Positions 26,426 through 35,319 of a DNA stretch of 64,000 nt are shown here, in pieces; within the stretch, counting starts at the first letter, position 1, and every line of letters starts with the position of its first letter. The position numbers and the translations under genes are program-made. This DNA comes from Phenylobacterium sp. (lineage in GTDB: Bacteria > Pseudomonadota > Alphaproteobacteria > Caulobacterales > Caulobacteraceae), in contig NZ_JAUYAW010000009.1 of the NCBI RefSeq assembly GCF_030693405.1, forward strand, positions 17,812-81,811, given 5' to 3'. The notes under the pieces were generated by a model. It did no database searches and was not told where the DNA came from. It was given only the letters and a program-made list of their open reading frames with translations.

Positions 26426-27178
26426 ATGGCCGGCTATCGCGTTCCCCGTCACCCGCAGGTGGAAAACCATGCGCGGCGCCAGACCCTGGTGGCCCGCGTG
26501 GTGGGACTGGCCGTCCTCTGGGTGCTGGTCGCCGCCCTGGTCCTGGTGGCCGAGCGGGCCATTCCTGACGAACATCTGCCCTGGAAGCCCCTCAGCGTCA
26601 TCGATCCCGTCGGGGCAGCCACCAAGGCCAAGGCCGCCCGCACCGGCCAGGATGTGGCGGCCTGCCGCGCCGTGCTGGCCAAGGGCGGGCTGACCTATCA
26701 GATCGCGCCGGAGACCGAGGACGGCTTCTGTTCGGTGAAGGACGCCATCCAGTTCACCGGTGGCATGGCCCCCTTGGCGCCGGCCGATGCGGTGATGACC
26801 TGCAAGCAGGCGCTGGCCGTGGCCATCTGGGAGCGGCAGGTGGTGCAGACCGCCGCCTTCGAAACCCTGGGCCAGGCGGTGGTGGCGGTGGAGCATTTCG
26901 GCTCCTTCTCCTGCCGGCGAATCTACAACCAGCAGGCCGGTCCCCCCAGCGAGCACGCCAGCGCCAACGCCCTGGACGTCTCGGGCTTCCGGCTGGCCGA
27001 CGGACAGGTGGTGCGGCTCAAGGACCATTGGGACGATCCCGGGCCCAAGGGCGTCTTCCTGAGGCAGGTCCGGGACGGGGCCTGCAAGGTGTTCCTGACC
27101 ACCCTGTCGCCCGACTACAACGAGGCCCATCTGGACCACTTCCACCTGGACATGGGCGGCCGCCCCCTCTGCGCCTGA
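26426..27178 (+). CDS. Extensin-like family protein, copy 2
   Basis: 250 aa, paralogous to the preceding gene. Shared landmarks at matching positions are an N-terminal helix (VVGLAVLWVLVAALVLVA), HLPWKPLSVIDPVG, CRAVLAKGGLTY, MAPLAPADAVMTCKQALAVAIWERQVV, PPSEHASANALDVSGFRLADG and SPDYNEAHLDHFHLDMGG. The conserved His and Asp residues of the core are kept in both. The tandem order and similar length indicate local gene duplication. It is expected to be anchored in the inner membrane with its domain in the periplasm. Substrate unknown. Confidence 0.87.
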   Translation: MAGYRVPRHPQVENHARRQTLVARVVGLAVLWVLVAALVLVAERAIPDEHLPWKPLSVIDPVGAATKAKAARTGQDVAACRAVLAKGGLTYQIAPETEDGFCSVKDAIQFTGGMAPLAPADAVMTCKQALAVAIWERQVVQTAAFETLGQAVVAVEHFGSFSCRRIYNQQAGPPSEHASANALDVSGFRLADGQVVRLKDHWDDPGPKGVFLRQVRDGACKVFLTTLSPDYNEAHLDHFHLDMGGRPLCA

Positions 27179-27266
27179 AGCCCCAGGCCGCGGCTTGACC
27201 CCGCCTTGAGGGGCGCCGCAAATGGCGGCCATTCAAACAAGCATTTCATTCTGGGAAAGACGCGCC

Positions 27267-28028
27267 ATGGAACTGTTCGATCTCACCGGCAAGGTGGCCG
27301 TGATCACCGGATCCTCCCGCGGCATCGGCAAGGCGATCGCCGAGCGCATGGCCGATCATGGCGCCAAGGTGGTGATCTCCTCGCGCAAGGCCGGGCCCTG
27401 CGACGAGGTGGCCGCGGCCATCAATGAGAAGCACCCGGGCGCCGCCATCGCCGTGCCGGCCTCGATCTCGTCGAAGGAGGATCTGCAGCGTCTGGTGGAC
27501 GAGACCAACAAGGCCTTTGGCAAGATCGATATCGTCGTCTGCAACGCCGCCACCAATCCCTATTTCGGCCCCATGGCGGGGATCGGCGACGACGCCTTCC
27601 GTAAGATTCTCGACAACAACATCATCGCCAACAACTGGCTGATCCAGATGGCCGCGCCGCAGATGCGCGAGCGCAAGGACGGGGCGGTGATCATCATCTC
27701 GTCCATCGGCGGCTTGCGCGGCTCCACCGGCATCGGCGCCTACAACATCTCCAAGGCCGCCGACTTCCAGCTGGCCCGCAACCTGGCCGTCGAGCTGGGC
27801 CCGGACAATATCCGCGTCAACTGCATCGCGCCGGGCCTGGTGAAGACCGACTTCGCCAAGGCCCTGTGGGACACCCCAGAAGCCGAGAAGCGCTCCAGCG
27901 CCAACAACCCCCTGCGCCGCCTGGGCGAGCCCGACGACATAGCCGGCGCAGCGGTCTTCCTGGCCTCCAAGGCCGGCGGCTGGATGACCGGCCAAGCCAT
28001 CGTGGTCGACGGCGGCGCCACCTGCTGA
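27267..28028 (+). CDS. Short-chain dehydrogenase/reductase
   Basis: The start MELFDLTGKVAVITGSSRGIG at 27267 (253 aa) has GGGAAAG upstream; the track start adds 15 residues. TGSSRGIG is the cofactor glycine motif, CNAATNPYFGP replaces NNAG, and the catalytic set is SSIGGL...YNISKAADFQLA (Ser, Tyr, Lys). It ends with the usual DGGATC. The SSRK segment after beta-2 suggests NADP(H) preference. It resembles the DHRS4-like/3-oxoacyl reductase branch. The GNAT gene starts 2 bp after its stop, so they are co-transcribed. Confidence 0.92.
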   Translation: MELFDLTGKVAVITGSSRGIGKAIAERMADHGAKVVISSRKAGPCDEVAAAINEKHPGAAIAVPASISSKEDLQRLVDETNKAFGKIDIVVCNAATNPYFGPMAGIGDDAFRKILDNNIIANNWLIQMAAPQMRERKDGAVIIISSIGGLRGSTGIGAYNISKAADFQLARNLAVELGPDNIRVNCIAPGLVKTDFAKALWDTPEAEKRSSANNPLRRLGEPDDIAGAAVFLASKAGGWMTGQAIVVDGGATC

Positions 28029-28030
28029 TC

Positions 28031-28495
28031 ATGAGCGTCCCGGCCTTCGCATTCGCCCCGGCGAAGGCCGGTGACCTTTCGGCCTTGACCGAGTTGCGCC
28101 TGACGGTCATGGCCGAGAGCTTCAACCGCATCGGCCGCTTCAATCCGGATCGGGCGCGGGCCTGGTTCGCCGACACCTACCGACCGGAGACCACCCGACT
28201 CATCGAGGTGGAGGGGGAGACGGCGGGCTGCGTCGCCTTCTACGAGGTGGAGCCCGGCGTGCTGAAGCTGGAACACTTCTATCTCGACCCCCGCTGGCAG
28301 GGGCGGGGCCTGGGCAGCGCCATACTGGACGGCCTGCTGGCCGAGGCGGACGCGGTCGGCGCGCGGGTGATCCTGACGGTCCTGCGCCAGAGCGACGCCC
28401 AGCGCCTCTATGACCGGCGGGGCTTCGTGGTCACCGGCCGCGACGACCTCGACGTCTATATGGAGCGTGTCGCTCAACCTACCGCGCCAGCCTGA
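28031..28495 (+). CDS. GNAT-family N-acetyltransferase
   Basis: 154 aa from ATG 28031 (MSVPAFAFAPAKAGDL), two bases after the SDR stop. The track start at 27866 lies inside the SDR gene and is not used. The acetyl-CoA loop is HFYLDPRWQGRGLGSAILDGLLAEA, followed by LTVLRQSDAQRLYDRRGFVVTG, the GNAT C-terminal signature. The acceptor is unknown. Its 3' end overlaps the convergent APH-like gene by 17 bp. Confidence 0.9.
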   Translation: MSVPAFAFAPAKAGDLSALTELRLTVMAESFNRIGRFNPDRARAWFADTYRPETTRLIEVEGETAGCVAFYEVEPGVLKLEHFYLDPRWQGRGLGSAILDGLLAEADAVGARVILTVLRQSDAQRLYDRRGFVVTGRDDLDVYMERVAQPTAPA

Positions 28496-29492
28496 CGGCT
28501 TCGGCAAAGAGCGGGCTGGCGAGGTTGCTTCCCGCCGCCCTCAATCTGGCGAGGCCGTAGGCGAGCCGACCTTCCCAGGCGTCGAGTTCAAAGCGCCCCT
28601 CTGACAGAGCCTGGTGGATATCGGCCAGGTCCGCTTCGACGGCTTCTGGGGCGATCCGTGCTCCGGGCCGCTCAGCCGCCGCCCCAGAGAGAAACATCAC
28701 GCCATAGAAGACGTGGTTCACCTGCCGCGCGAGGAAGAGACGCGCAACTTCGGCCTCGGTGGCCGCGCGCCCGAAATACGCGGCCGTCAGGAGGTCAAGC
28801 TCGGTGACGTCACGAACCATGACATTGGCCAAACTCGCCAGATCCACATAGCGATCTGCCAAAAAAGCGGACTCCCAGTCGATCAGCCAGAGCTTCACCC
28901 CATCATGCAGGATGTTGCGGGGGTTGAGGTCGTTGTGGCTCGAGACCTGTTCCGGGCGCAGGCCACGATAGGCCCGGTCGAGGGCGTCATAGCCAGCGAG
29001 CTCCGTTTCAAGCGCCCCCTCTGCGATGAGACCTGTGGTGCGGAGCTCGCCGATGACGGCGGCCATGCCATCCATGTAGTCGACCAGCGGCGGGAAGGGC
29101 GGAGTCGCATGGAGCCGGCGCACCAGATCGCCAGCGGCGCAGATCATCGTCGCCCTCGGGACCTCGTAGCCCTCGGCGAGGGGGCGGCCCTCCACAAAGG
29201 CTGTGATAGTGACGCCGCTGTCAGGGTCGGCATGCCGCACAGCCGGGGCCAGCCCGGCCTCCGCGGCGATGTGCATGCACTGATGCCAGCGGACCGGATC
29301 GCGGAACACGTCGCGCGCGCCATCTATGCGCAGAAGCCAAGGGAAGCCTTCGGCCTCTAGGCGAAAGAGGCGGGCGCCAGAGAGACCGCCCGTCACCGGC
29401 GACAGCGGGGATGTCTCAGCCTTGCCGAAGGCGGCGCGGAGGGCCGAGGAAACGGCTGCGGAGTCGAGGTTGGGAACAGCGGTGAGGGACAT
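28479..29492 (-). CDS. Phosphotransferase of the APH/choline kinase fold
   Basis: 337 aa. The catalytic loop is SSHNDLNPRNILHDG (HxDxxxxN) and the metal-binding Asp follows in LWLIDWESAF. The N-terminal lobe has TGGLSGARLFRLEAEGFPWLLRIDG. This fits choline/ethanolamine kinases or aminoglycoside-type kinases; the LNPRNIL form leans to choline kinase-like. The promoter sits so close that the transcript may be leaderless (see the promoter entry). Its local GC is slightly lower than its neighbours' in the first third. Substrate unknown. Confidence 0.88.
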   Translation of the reverse strand: MSLTAVPNLDSAAVSSALRAAFGKAETSPLSPVTGGLSGARLFRLEAEGFPWLLRIDGARDVFRDPVRWHQCMHIAAEAGLAPAVRHADPDSGVTITAFVEGRPLAEGYEVPRATMICAAGDLVRRLHATPPFPPLVDYMDGMAAVIGELRTTGLIAEGALETELAGYDALDRAYRGLRPEQVSSHNDLNPRNILHDGVKLWLIDWESAFLADRYVDLASLANVMVRDVTELDLLTAAYFGRAATEAEVARLFLARQVNHVFYGVMFLSGAAAERPGARIAPEAVEADLADIHQALSEGRFELDAWEGRLAYGLARLRAAGSNLASPLFAEAVRLAR

Positions 29493-29498
29493 GCCCGC

Positions 29499-29539
29499 TT
29501 TATGACCCGGGTAAAAATTCGCGTCAATAATACCCGGGT
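29499..29539 (-). promoter_or_regulatory. Promoter with two ACCCGGGT palindromes upstream of APH-like kinase
   Basis: On the minus strand TTGACG (29527-29522), a 17-bp spacer and CATAAA (29504-29499) form a good promoter. Its expected start point falls on or next to the ATG at 29492, suggesting a leaderless mRNA. Two perfect ACCCGGGT palindromes flank the -35 box: 29532-29539 upstream and 29505-29512 filling the spacer up to the -10. Their centres are 27 bp apart. This is the layout of a repressor operator pair; the regulator is unknown. Confidence 0.65.
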
Positions 29540-29543
29540 ATAA

Positions 29544-30710
29544 TTATCGGCGGTGCGCCAGGTCGCGGGCGCGGGCCAGCCGATGTGAGCCCTCTTGCAG
29601 GGTGGCGTCGGCCTTGGCGAAGCATAGTCGCAGGATTGTGGTCACGGGATCAGTCTCGTAGAGGGCAGAGACGGGGATGGTGGCGACGCCGGCCTGCTCG
29701 ACCGCCAGACGCGCGAAGTCGCGGTCGCCCATTTCAACGCCCGAGGCCGCCAGATCCACATTGAGGAAGTAGGTCCCCTGAGAGGCCAGGACCGCAAATC
29801 CCTCTCGGGTCAGGGCCTCGGCCAGGCGTTGCTGGCTGGCGGCCAGGGTGGCGGGCATCTCTGTCCACCAGTCATCCAGGGTTTCCAGACCGAAGGCCAC
29901 GGCGACCTGCAGATTGGGCGGGGTGGTGAAGGTCAGGAACTGGTGGGCCTTGGCCAGGTGACGGGCCAGAGGTGCGGCGGCGCAGACAAAGCCTACCTTC
30001 CAGCCGGTCAGCCCGAACATCTTGCCCGCCGAGCCGATCTTGACGCAGCGCCCGGCCATGCCGGGATAGGCCATCAGCGGGCGATGGACGGCGGGCGCGA
30101 ACACCACCTGCTCCCAGACCTCGTCGCAGATGGCGATCAGGTCGTGGGCCACGCAGAGCCGCGCCAGCTGGGCCAGGTCCTCGTCGGGGACCACCACGCC
30201 CGTGGGATTGACCGGGTTGTTCAGCACCACGAAGCGGGTCTTTGGCGTGACCGCCGCCTCCAGCATGGCGGCGGTCAAGCGCCAGTGGGGCGGGGACAGC
30301 GAGATGAGCTTAGCCACGCCGCCGGCCCGTCGGATCAACGGCAGATAGGCGTCATAGAGGGGCTGGAAGACGATGACCTCATCGCCGGGTTCGATCAGGG
30401 CCAGGAAGGCTGCGGCCAGGGCCTCGGTGGCGCCCGAGGTGATCACGACCTCGCTGGCCGGATCGAACTCAAGCCCCTGGGTCCGGCGATAGTGGCCGGC
30501 GACCGCGGCCCGCAGCTCCGGCAGGCCGGCCATGGGCGGATACTGGTTGTAGCCGTCCAGCACCGCCTCAGCCGCCCGGCGCCGCAGGACTTCTGGCCCC
30601 GGATCGTCGGGAAAGCCCTGGCCGAGATTGATCGCCCCATGCGCCCGCGCCAGGCCGCTCATCTCTTCGAAGATGGTGGTCGGCAGGGCGGCGAACACAG
30701 CGTCGGGCAT
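29544..30710 (-). CDS. PLP-dependent aminotransferase, class I/II
   Basis: 388 aa. Fold-type I motifs are present: INLGQGFPDDPGP, YNQYPPMAGLPELR, VITSGATEALAAA, NNPVNPTG, DEVWEQVVF and the PLP lysine in GSAGKMFGLTGWKVGF, then the substrate Arg region TILRLCFAK. It looks like the YbdL/kynurenine-aminotransferase-like subgroup, which uses hydrophobic or sulfur amino acids, but substrate cannot be assigned with confidence. It lies 33 bp downstream of typA on the same strand. Confidence 0.92.
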   Translation of the reverse strand: MPDAVFAALPTTIFEEMSGLARAHGAINLGQGFPDDPGPEVLRRRAAEAVLDGYNQYPPMAGLPELRAAVAGHYRRTQGLEFDPASEVVITSGATEALAAAFLALIEPGDEVIVFQPLYDAYLPLIRRAGGVAKLISLSPPHWRLTAAMLEAAVTPKTRFVVLNNPVNPTGVVVPDEDLAQLARLCVAHDLIAICDEVWEQVVFAPAVHRPLMAYPGMAGRCVKIGSAGKMFGLTGWKVGFVCAAAPLARHLAKAHQFLTFTTPPNLQVAVAFGLETLDDWWTEMPATLAASQQRLAEALTREGFAVLASQGTYFLNVDLAASGVEMGDRDFARLAVEQAGVATIPVSALYETDPVTTILRLCFAKADATLQEGSHRLARARDLAHRR

Positions 30711-30743
30711 GGAACGATCCTGGAGCCCTGACGGGCTGGAGCG

Positions 30744-32576
<1,833 letters not shown>

Positions 32577-32780
32577 GGGAAACCTTTTCCGGAAGCGGCG
32601 GCTTTTAGGGGACAAGACGCCCCAGGGCTAGCGCGAACTGGTGACAACCCCTCAGATGGGCGGTCGCGACTTGTGCGTTGCAATACGAAATCTTGCGTGA
32701 TGGTCACCCCTCAGGCTGTTGAAAAGACAGGGGAAACCGACGTATCGGGGTTCACCTTCGCAATTGCGACAATTTATCCC

Positions 32781-32809
32781 TTGTTCTTTTGTGCGCCGCA
32801 CCGTAGATT
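32781..32809 (+). promoter_or_regulatory. Promoter of the small RNA gene
   Basis: TTGTTC (32781-32786), a 17-bp spacer and TAGATT (32804-32809). The first base of the hairpin-rich transcript lies 7-8 nt downstream, as expected. Confidence 0.6.
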
Positions 32810-32816
32810 TTCACCG

Positions 32817-32900
32817 TGAGGCGTCTCCGGACGTCTCTGCCCTTCCTGGGCGTTTCCTCCCTAATGAACTGGCCGCGCTTTCGAGCGCGGCCTTTTTTTT
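32817..32900 (+). ncRNA. Three-hairpin trans-acting small RNA, alpha-r14/suhB-like
   Basis: About 84 nt in a protein-free interval. Hairpin 1 pairs GAGGCGTC (32818-32825) with GACGTCTC (32830-32837) around TCCG. Hairpin 2 pairs GCCC (32839-32842) with GGGC (32848-32851) around TTCCT. A single-stranded CGTTTCCTCCCTAATGAA follows, and then a perfect terminator: GGCCGCGCT-TTCG-AGCGCGGCC followed by eight T. A CCUCCC stretch able to pair with Shine-Dalgarno sequences, plus a terminal GC hairpin, is the plan of the alphaproteobacterial alpha-r14 (Rfam suhB) RNAs. RNA existence is likely; the family name is from memory of its pattern. Confidence 0.75.
32871..32900 (+). terminator. Rho-independent terminator of the small RNA
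   Basis: A 9-bp perfect stem GGCCGCGCT/AGCGCGGCC with a UUCG tetraloop, then TTTTTTTT. No protein gene on the plus strand precedes it, which is the main argument for the RNA gene. Confidence 0.93.
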
Positions 32901-32920
32901 AGCCGCGGAACGGGCCGGCC

Positions 32921-33823
32921 TCAGCGCAGCGCCGACCAGTCGTGCGCCGTCAGCGCCACGGTCAGGGCGGCGATGTCGGCCTTCAGGCGGGCGAAGCCGG
33001 CGGTCGGCGACAGGGTGTTTTCGTCTAGATAGAGGCCGCGGTTCAGCTCGATCTGCAGGGCGTGGACCTTGCGGGCCGGGCGACCATAGTGCTCGGTGGT
33101 GTAGCCGCCGGCATAGGGCGTGTTGCGCACCACCCGGTAGCCGCGGGCCTCCAGCTCCACCTCGGCCAGTCGGGTCAGGGCGTTGGCGCAGGCCGAGCCG
33201 AAACGGTCGCCCAGGACCATATCGCAGCCGCCGGCGCCGGCCGCCCTGGCGGCGGCGGAGGGCATGGAATGCCAGTCCACCAGTATGGCGACCCCATGGG
33301 CGGCCTGGGCCTCGGCGATCAGGCCGCTCAGGGCCTCATGATAGGGCCGGTGGGCGCCTTCGATGCGGCTCTGGGCCTCGGCGAAGGTCAGCTTGCGCGC
33401 ATAGATCTCCTGGCCTTCGGAGACCACCTTGGCGATGGCGCCCAGGCCTGCGGCCACCCGGGCGGTGCGGCTGCGGGCGAAGTCCGGCAGGGCGTCGGCG
33501 AACATGGCCGGGTCGAGTTCGAAGGCGTCGCGGTTCACATCTATATAGGCGCGCGCATAGTTGGCGGTGATCAGGGCCGCTCCGGCCTGCGGCGCGCTGT
33601 CCACCAGCTGGTCGACAAAGGCGTCTTCGGAGCGGCGGATGGCCTGGGCGTCGAGCCTGGCCGCCGACATCATGTCGTCCGGATAGAGCCGGCCCGAATG
33701 GGGCGAGGCGAAGATCACGGGGGTCCGGGGCGGGGCGCCGGGCTCCGCGGTGCGGCGCACCTCGAAGCCCGCCGGCGCCAGGGCGGCCGGCTCTGCGACA
33801 TCAAGGGGCTCGACCGCGGACAT
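32921..33823 (-). CDS. N-formylglutamate amidohydrolase family protein
   Basis: About 300 aa from MSAVEPLDVAEP (33823); ATG 33832 is nearly as good and neither has a strong ribosome site. Family motifs are IFASPHSGRLYPDDM (metal His), RRSEDAFVDQLV, AYIDVNRDAFELDP, VDWHSMPS (metal-binding), DMVLGDRFG and ALQIELNRGLYLDE. The family includes HutG-type enzymes that hydrolyse N-formyl-glutamate to glutamate and formate at the end of one histidine route. No other hut gene is in the window, so the histidine role is inference. It is divergent from cpdR. Confidence 0.9.
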   Translation of the reverse strand: MSAVEPLDVAEPAALAPAGFEVRRTAEPGAPPRTPVIFASPHSGRLYPDDMMSAARLDAQAIRRSEDAFVDQLVDSAPQAGAALITANYARAYIDVNRDAFELDPAMFADALPDFARSRTARVAAGLGAIAKVVSEGQEIYARKLTFAEAQSRIEGAHRPYHEALSGLIAEAQAAHGVAILVDWHSMPSAAARAAGAGGCDMVLGDRFGSACANALTRLAEVELEARGYRVVRNTPYAGGYTTEHYGRPARKVHALQIELNRGLYLDENTLSPTAGFARLKADIAALTVALTAHDWSALR

Positions 33824-33853
33824 GGCGCGCATATGACGATGCGCCGGGCGCGG

Positions 33854-33892
33854 GGTCAAACGGATCGGGGGTCAAACGGACCTGGTCAAAGG
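33854..33892. repeat. Short direct repeats upstream of cpdR
   Basis: GGTCAAACGGA occurs at 33854-33864 and 33870-33880, and a partial third copy GGTCAAAGG at 33884-33892. They lie in the 143-bp region between the divergent amidohydrolase and cpdR genes. A regulator site array is possible; chance duplication is not excluded. Confidence 0.5.
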
Positions 33893-33966
33893 TGGGGCGG
33901 TTCATCGGGGATTTACAAAGCCGTCCCTATGGTCGCTCCATGAAAGACGACGCCCTGGAATCGCCC

Positions 33967-34323
33967 ATGCCCCGCATTCTTCTCGCCGAGGACGACGACT
34001 CCCTGCGCGGCTTCCTGGCCCGCGCCCTGGAGCGCGCCGGCTTCGAGGTGCGCGCCTGCGCCGATGGCGAGGAGGCGGCCTCGGTTCTGGATCAGGACTG
34101 GGACCTGCTGCTGACCGACATCGTCATGCCTGGCATGGACGGGATCGAGGTGGCCCGCCTGGCCGCCGCCCGCAATCCGTCCCTGCGGATCATGTTCATC
34201 ACCGGCTTCGCCGCCGTGGCGCTGGCCGCCGGGGATGCCGCCCCGGCTGGGGCCAAGGTCCTGTCCAAGCCCATCCACCTGCGCGAGATCGTCGCCGAGG
34301 TGGAGCGGATGATGGCCGCCTGA
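33967..34323 (+). CDS. cpdR: Cell-cycle response regulator CpdR
   Basis: Starting at ATG 33967 (MPRILLAEDDDSLRGFLARALERAG) the protein is exactly 118 aa, the known Caulobacter CpdR length; the track start adds 25 residues. It is a stand-alone receiver. The acidic pocket is EDDD, the phosphorylated Asp is in LLTDIVMPGMDGIEVARLA, the switch Thr in MFITGFAAVAL, and the Lys in KVLSKPIHLREIVAEVERMM. Unphosphorylated CpdR takes ClpXP to the cell pole and primes it to degrade CtrA, PdeA and other substrates; CckA-ChpT phosphorylation turns this off. The sequence resemblance to Caulobacter CpdR is very strong. Confidence 0.95.
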   Translation: MPRILLAEDDDSLRGFLARALERAGFEVRACADGEEAASVLDQDWDLLLTDIVMPGMDGIEVARLAAARNPSLRIMFITGFAAVALAAGDAAPAGAKVLSKPIHLREIVAEVERMMAA

Positions 34324-34353
34324 GGCGTCGGCCCTGCGGGCGCCTTTCAGCCC

Positions 34354-34382
34354 TTGCACAGGGGCGGGCCGCCCGTTATACC
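34354..34382 (+). promoter_or_regulatory. Promoter of tRNA-Val
   Basis: TTGCAC (34354-34359), a 17-bp very GC-rich spacer, TATACC (34377-34382). The tRNA starts 37 bp downstream. Confidence 0.6.
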
Positions 34383-34418
34383 GCCGCCCTTCCCGTCCCC
34401 AAAAGGGGCCGCCCTTAT

Positions 34419-34493
34419 GGACGCGTAGCTCAGCGGGAGAGCACCTCGTTGACATCGAGGGGGTCACAGGTTCAATCCCTGTCGCGTCCACCA
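34419..34493 (+). tRNA. tRNA-Val (anticodon GAC)
   Basis: A 75-nt cloverleaf. The acceptor stem is GGACGCG with CGCGTCC, then discriminator A and an encoded CCA. The D-arm is GCTCAGCGGGAGAGC. The anticodon stem-loop is CCTCG-TTGACAT-CGAGG, giving anticodon GAC (Val codons GUC/GUU). The T-arm is ACAGG-TTCAATC-CCTGT. All stems pair fully. Confidence 0.97.
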
Positions 34494-34569
34494 TCCCTTT
34501 CTTACCTACATCCGCCGGCCGCCCTTGGCGCGCTGGCCTGATGGCTGCGGCCCTGCTAGCCTGCGCGCC

Positions 34570-34647
34570 ATGATCCTCGCTTCGCACCGCGGCAATTGTT
34601 CCTATCGTCCCTCCCGGGGTCGTACGGACGTTCGCCTGCGCGCCTAG
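34570..34647 (+). CDS. Possible leader peptide (25 aa), arginine-rich
   Basis: ATG 34570 to TAG 34645-34647 encodes MILASHRGNCSYRPSRGRT followed by DVRLRA: 25 residues, six of them arginine. It has no visible Shine-Dalgarno sequence, so it could be leaderless or untranslated. It sits between tRNA-Val and an acetyltransferase gene, and the codons near its middle (CGGGGTCG) can pair with the downstream hairpin region. It is too short for the ORF track. I list it because of the mutually exclusive pairing possibility, not because of coding statistics. Confidence 0.4.
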   Translation: MILASHRGNCSYRPSRGRTDVRLRA

Positions 34648-34688
34648 CGCAAGATCGATCCCCGACCCCCGCCGCAAGGCCGGGGTCG
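34616..34688 (+). promoter_or_regulatory. Candidate attenuator with mutually exclusive hairpins
   Basis: Segment 1, GGGGTCG (34616-34622, inside the leader ORF), segment 2, CGACCCC (34663-34669), and segment 3, GGGGTCG (34682-34688). Segment 2 can pair with 1 or with 3. The 2:3 hairpin gains an inner GCC-GCAA-GGC stem with a GNRA loop. There is no clear T-run after it, so any effect would be on translation or a weak termination. Confidence 0.4.
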
Positions 34689-34731
34689 TTCGTCCTCGGA
34701 TCCCTGCGGCCCAAGCCCCTGGAGAAGAGAC

Positions 34732-35319
34732 GTGACCACCCCCGCCGCCGATCTGGCGCCTCAGCCCGAACGCCCTGACAGCCTGGAGACCGAACGCCTG
34801 ATCCTGCGGGACTTCCGGCTGGAGGACACGGAGGCTGTGCACGCCTATGGGTCCGATCCCGAGGTGACCCGGTACATGCCCTGGGGACCCAACAGTCCCG
34901 AGGACACCGCCGCCTTCATGGCCCGGGTTCTGGAGCAACAGGCGACCTGGCCCCGTCTCGACCTGTCCCTGGCCATCGAACTGAAGGCCGAGGCCCGTGT
35001 CGTCGGCTCCATCGCCCTGCATTTGCGGGACATTCCGAACACCGCCGTCGAGATGGGCTACGTCCTGCGCCGCGATCTCTGGGGGCAGGGGATCGTCAGC
35101 GAAGCGGCCGCGGCCATGATCGACTTGGGCTTCCGGCTCGGCCTGCACCGCATCGCCGCCACCTGCGACGTCCGAAACACCGGTTCCTACCGGGTGATGG
35201 AAAAGCTGGGCATGCGCCGGGAGGGCTGCTTTCGGCAGGATCGGCGGCTTCGCGGGGCCTGGCGGGACACCTATCTCTACGCCGTGCTGGCCGAGGAGTG
35301 GGTCGCCGGTCGGCGGTGA
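34732..35319 (+). CDS. GNAT acetyltransferase, RimJ/RimL type
   Basis: 195 aa with a GTG start; GGAGAAGAG upstream fixes it. The N-terminal ETERLILRDFRLEDTEAVHAYGSDPEVTRYMPW is the typical RimJ/RimL opening. The acetyl-CoA-binding segment is VEMGYVLRRDLWGQGIVSEAAAAMIDLGF, followed by HRIAATCDVRNTGSYRVMEKLGMRREG. Relatives acetylate ribosomal protein N-termini, antibiotics or small amines; the target is not evident here. The possible leader-peptide attenuator immediately upstream would be an unusual regulation. Confidence 0.92.
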   Translation: MTTPAADLAPQPERPDSLETERLILRDFRLEDTEAVHAYGSDPEVTRYMPWGPNSPEDTAAFMARVLEQQATWPRLDLSLAIELKAEARVVGSIALHLRDIPNTAVEMGYVLRRDLWGQGIVSEAAAAMIDLGFRLGLHRIAATCDVRNTGSYRVMEKLGMRREGCFRQDRRLRGAWRDTYLYAVLAEEWVAGRR

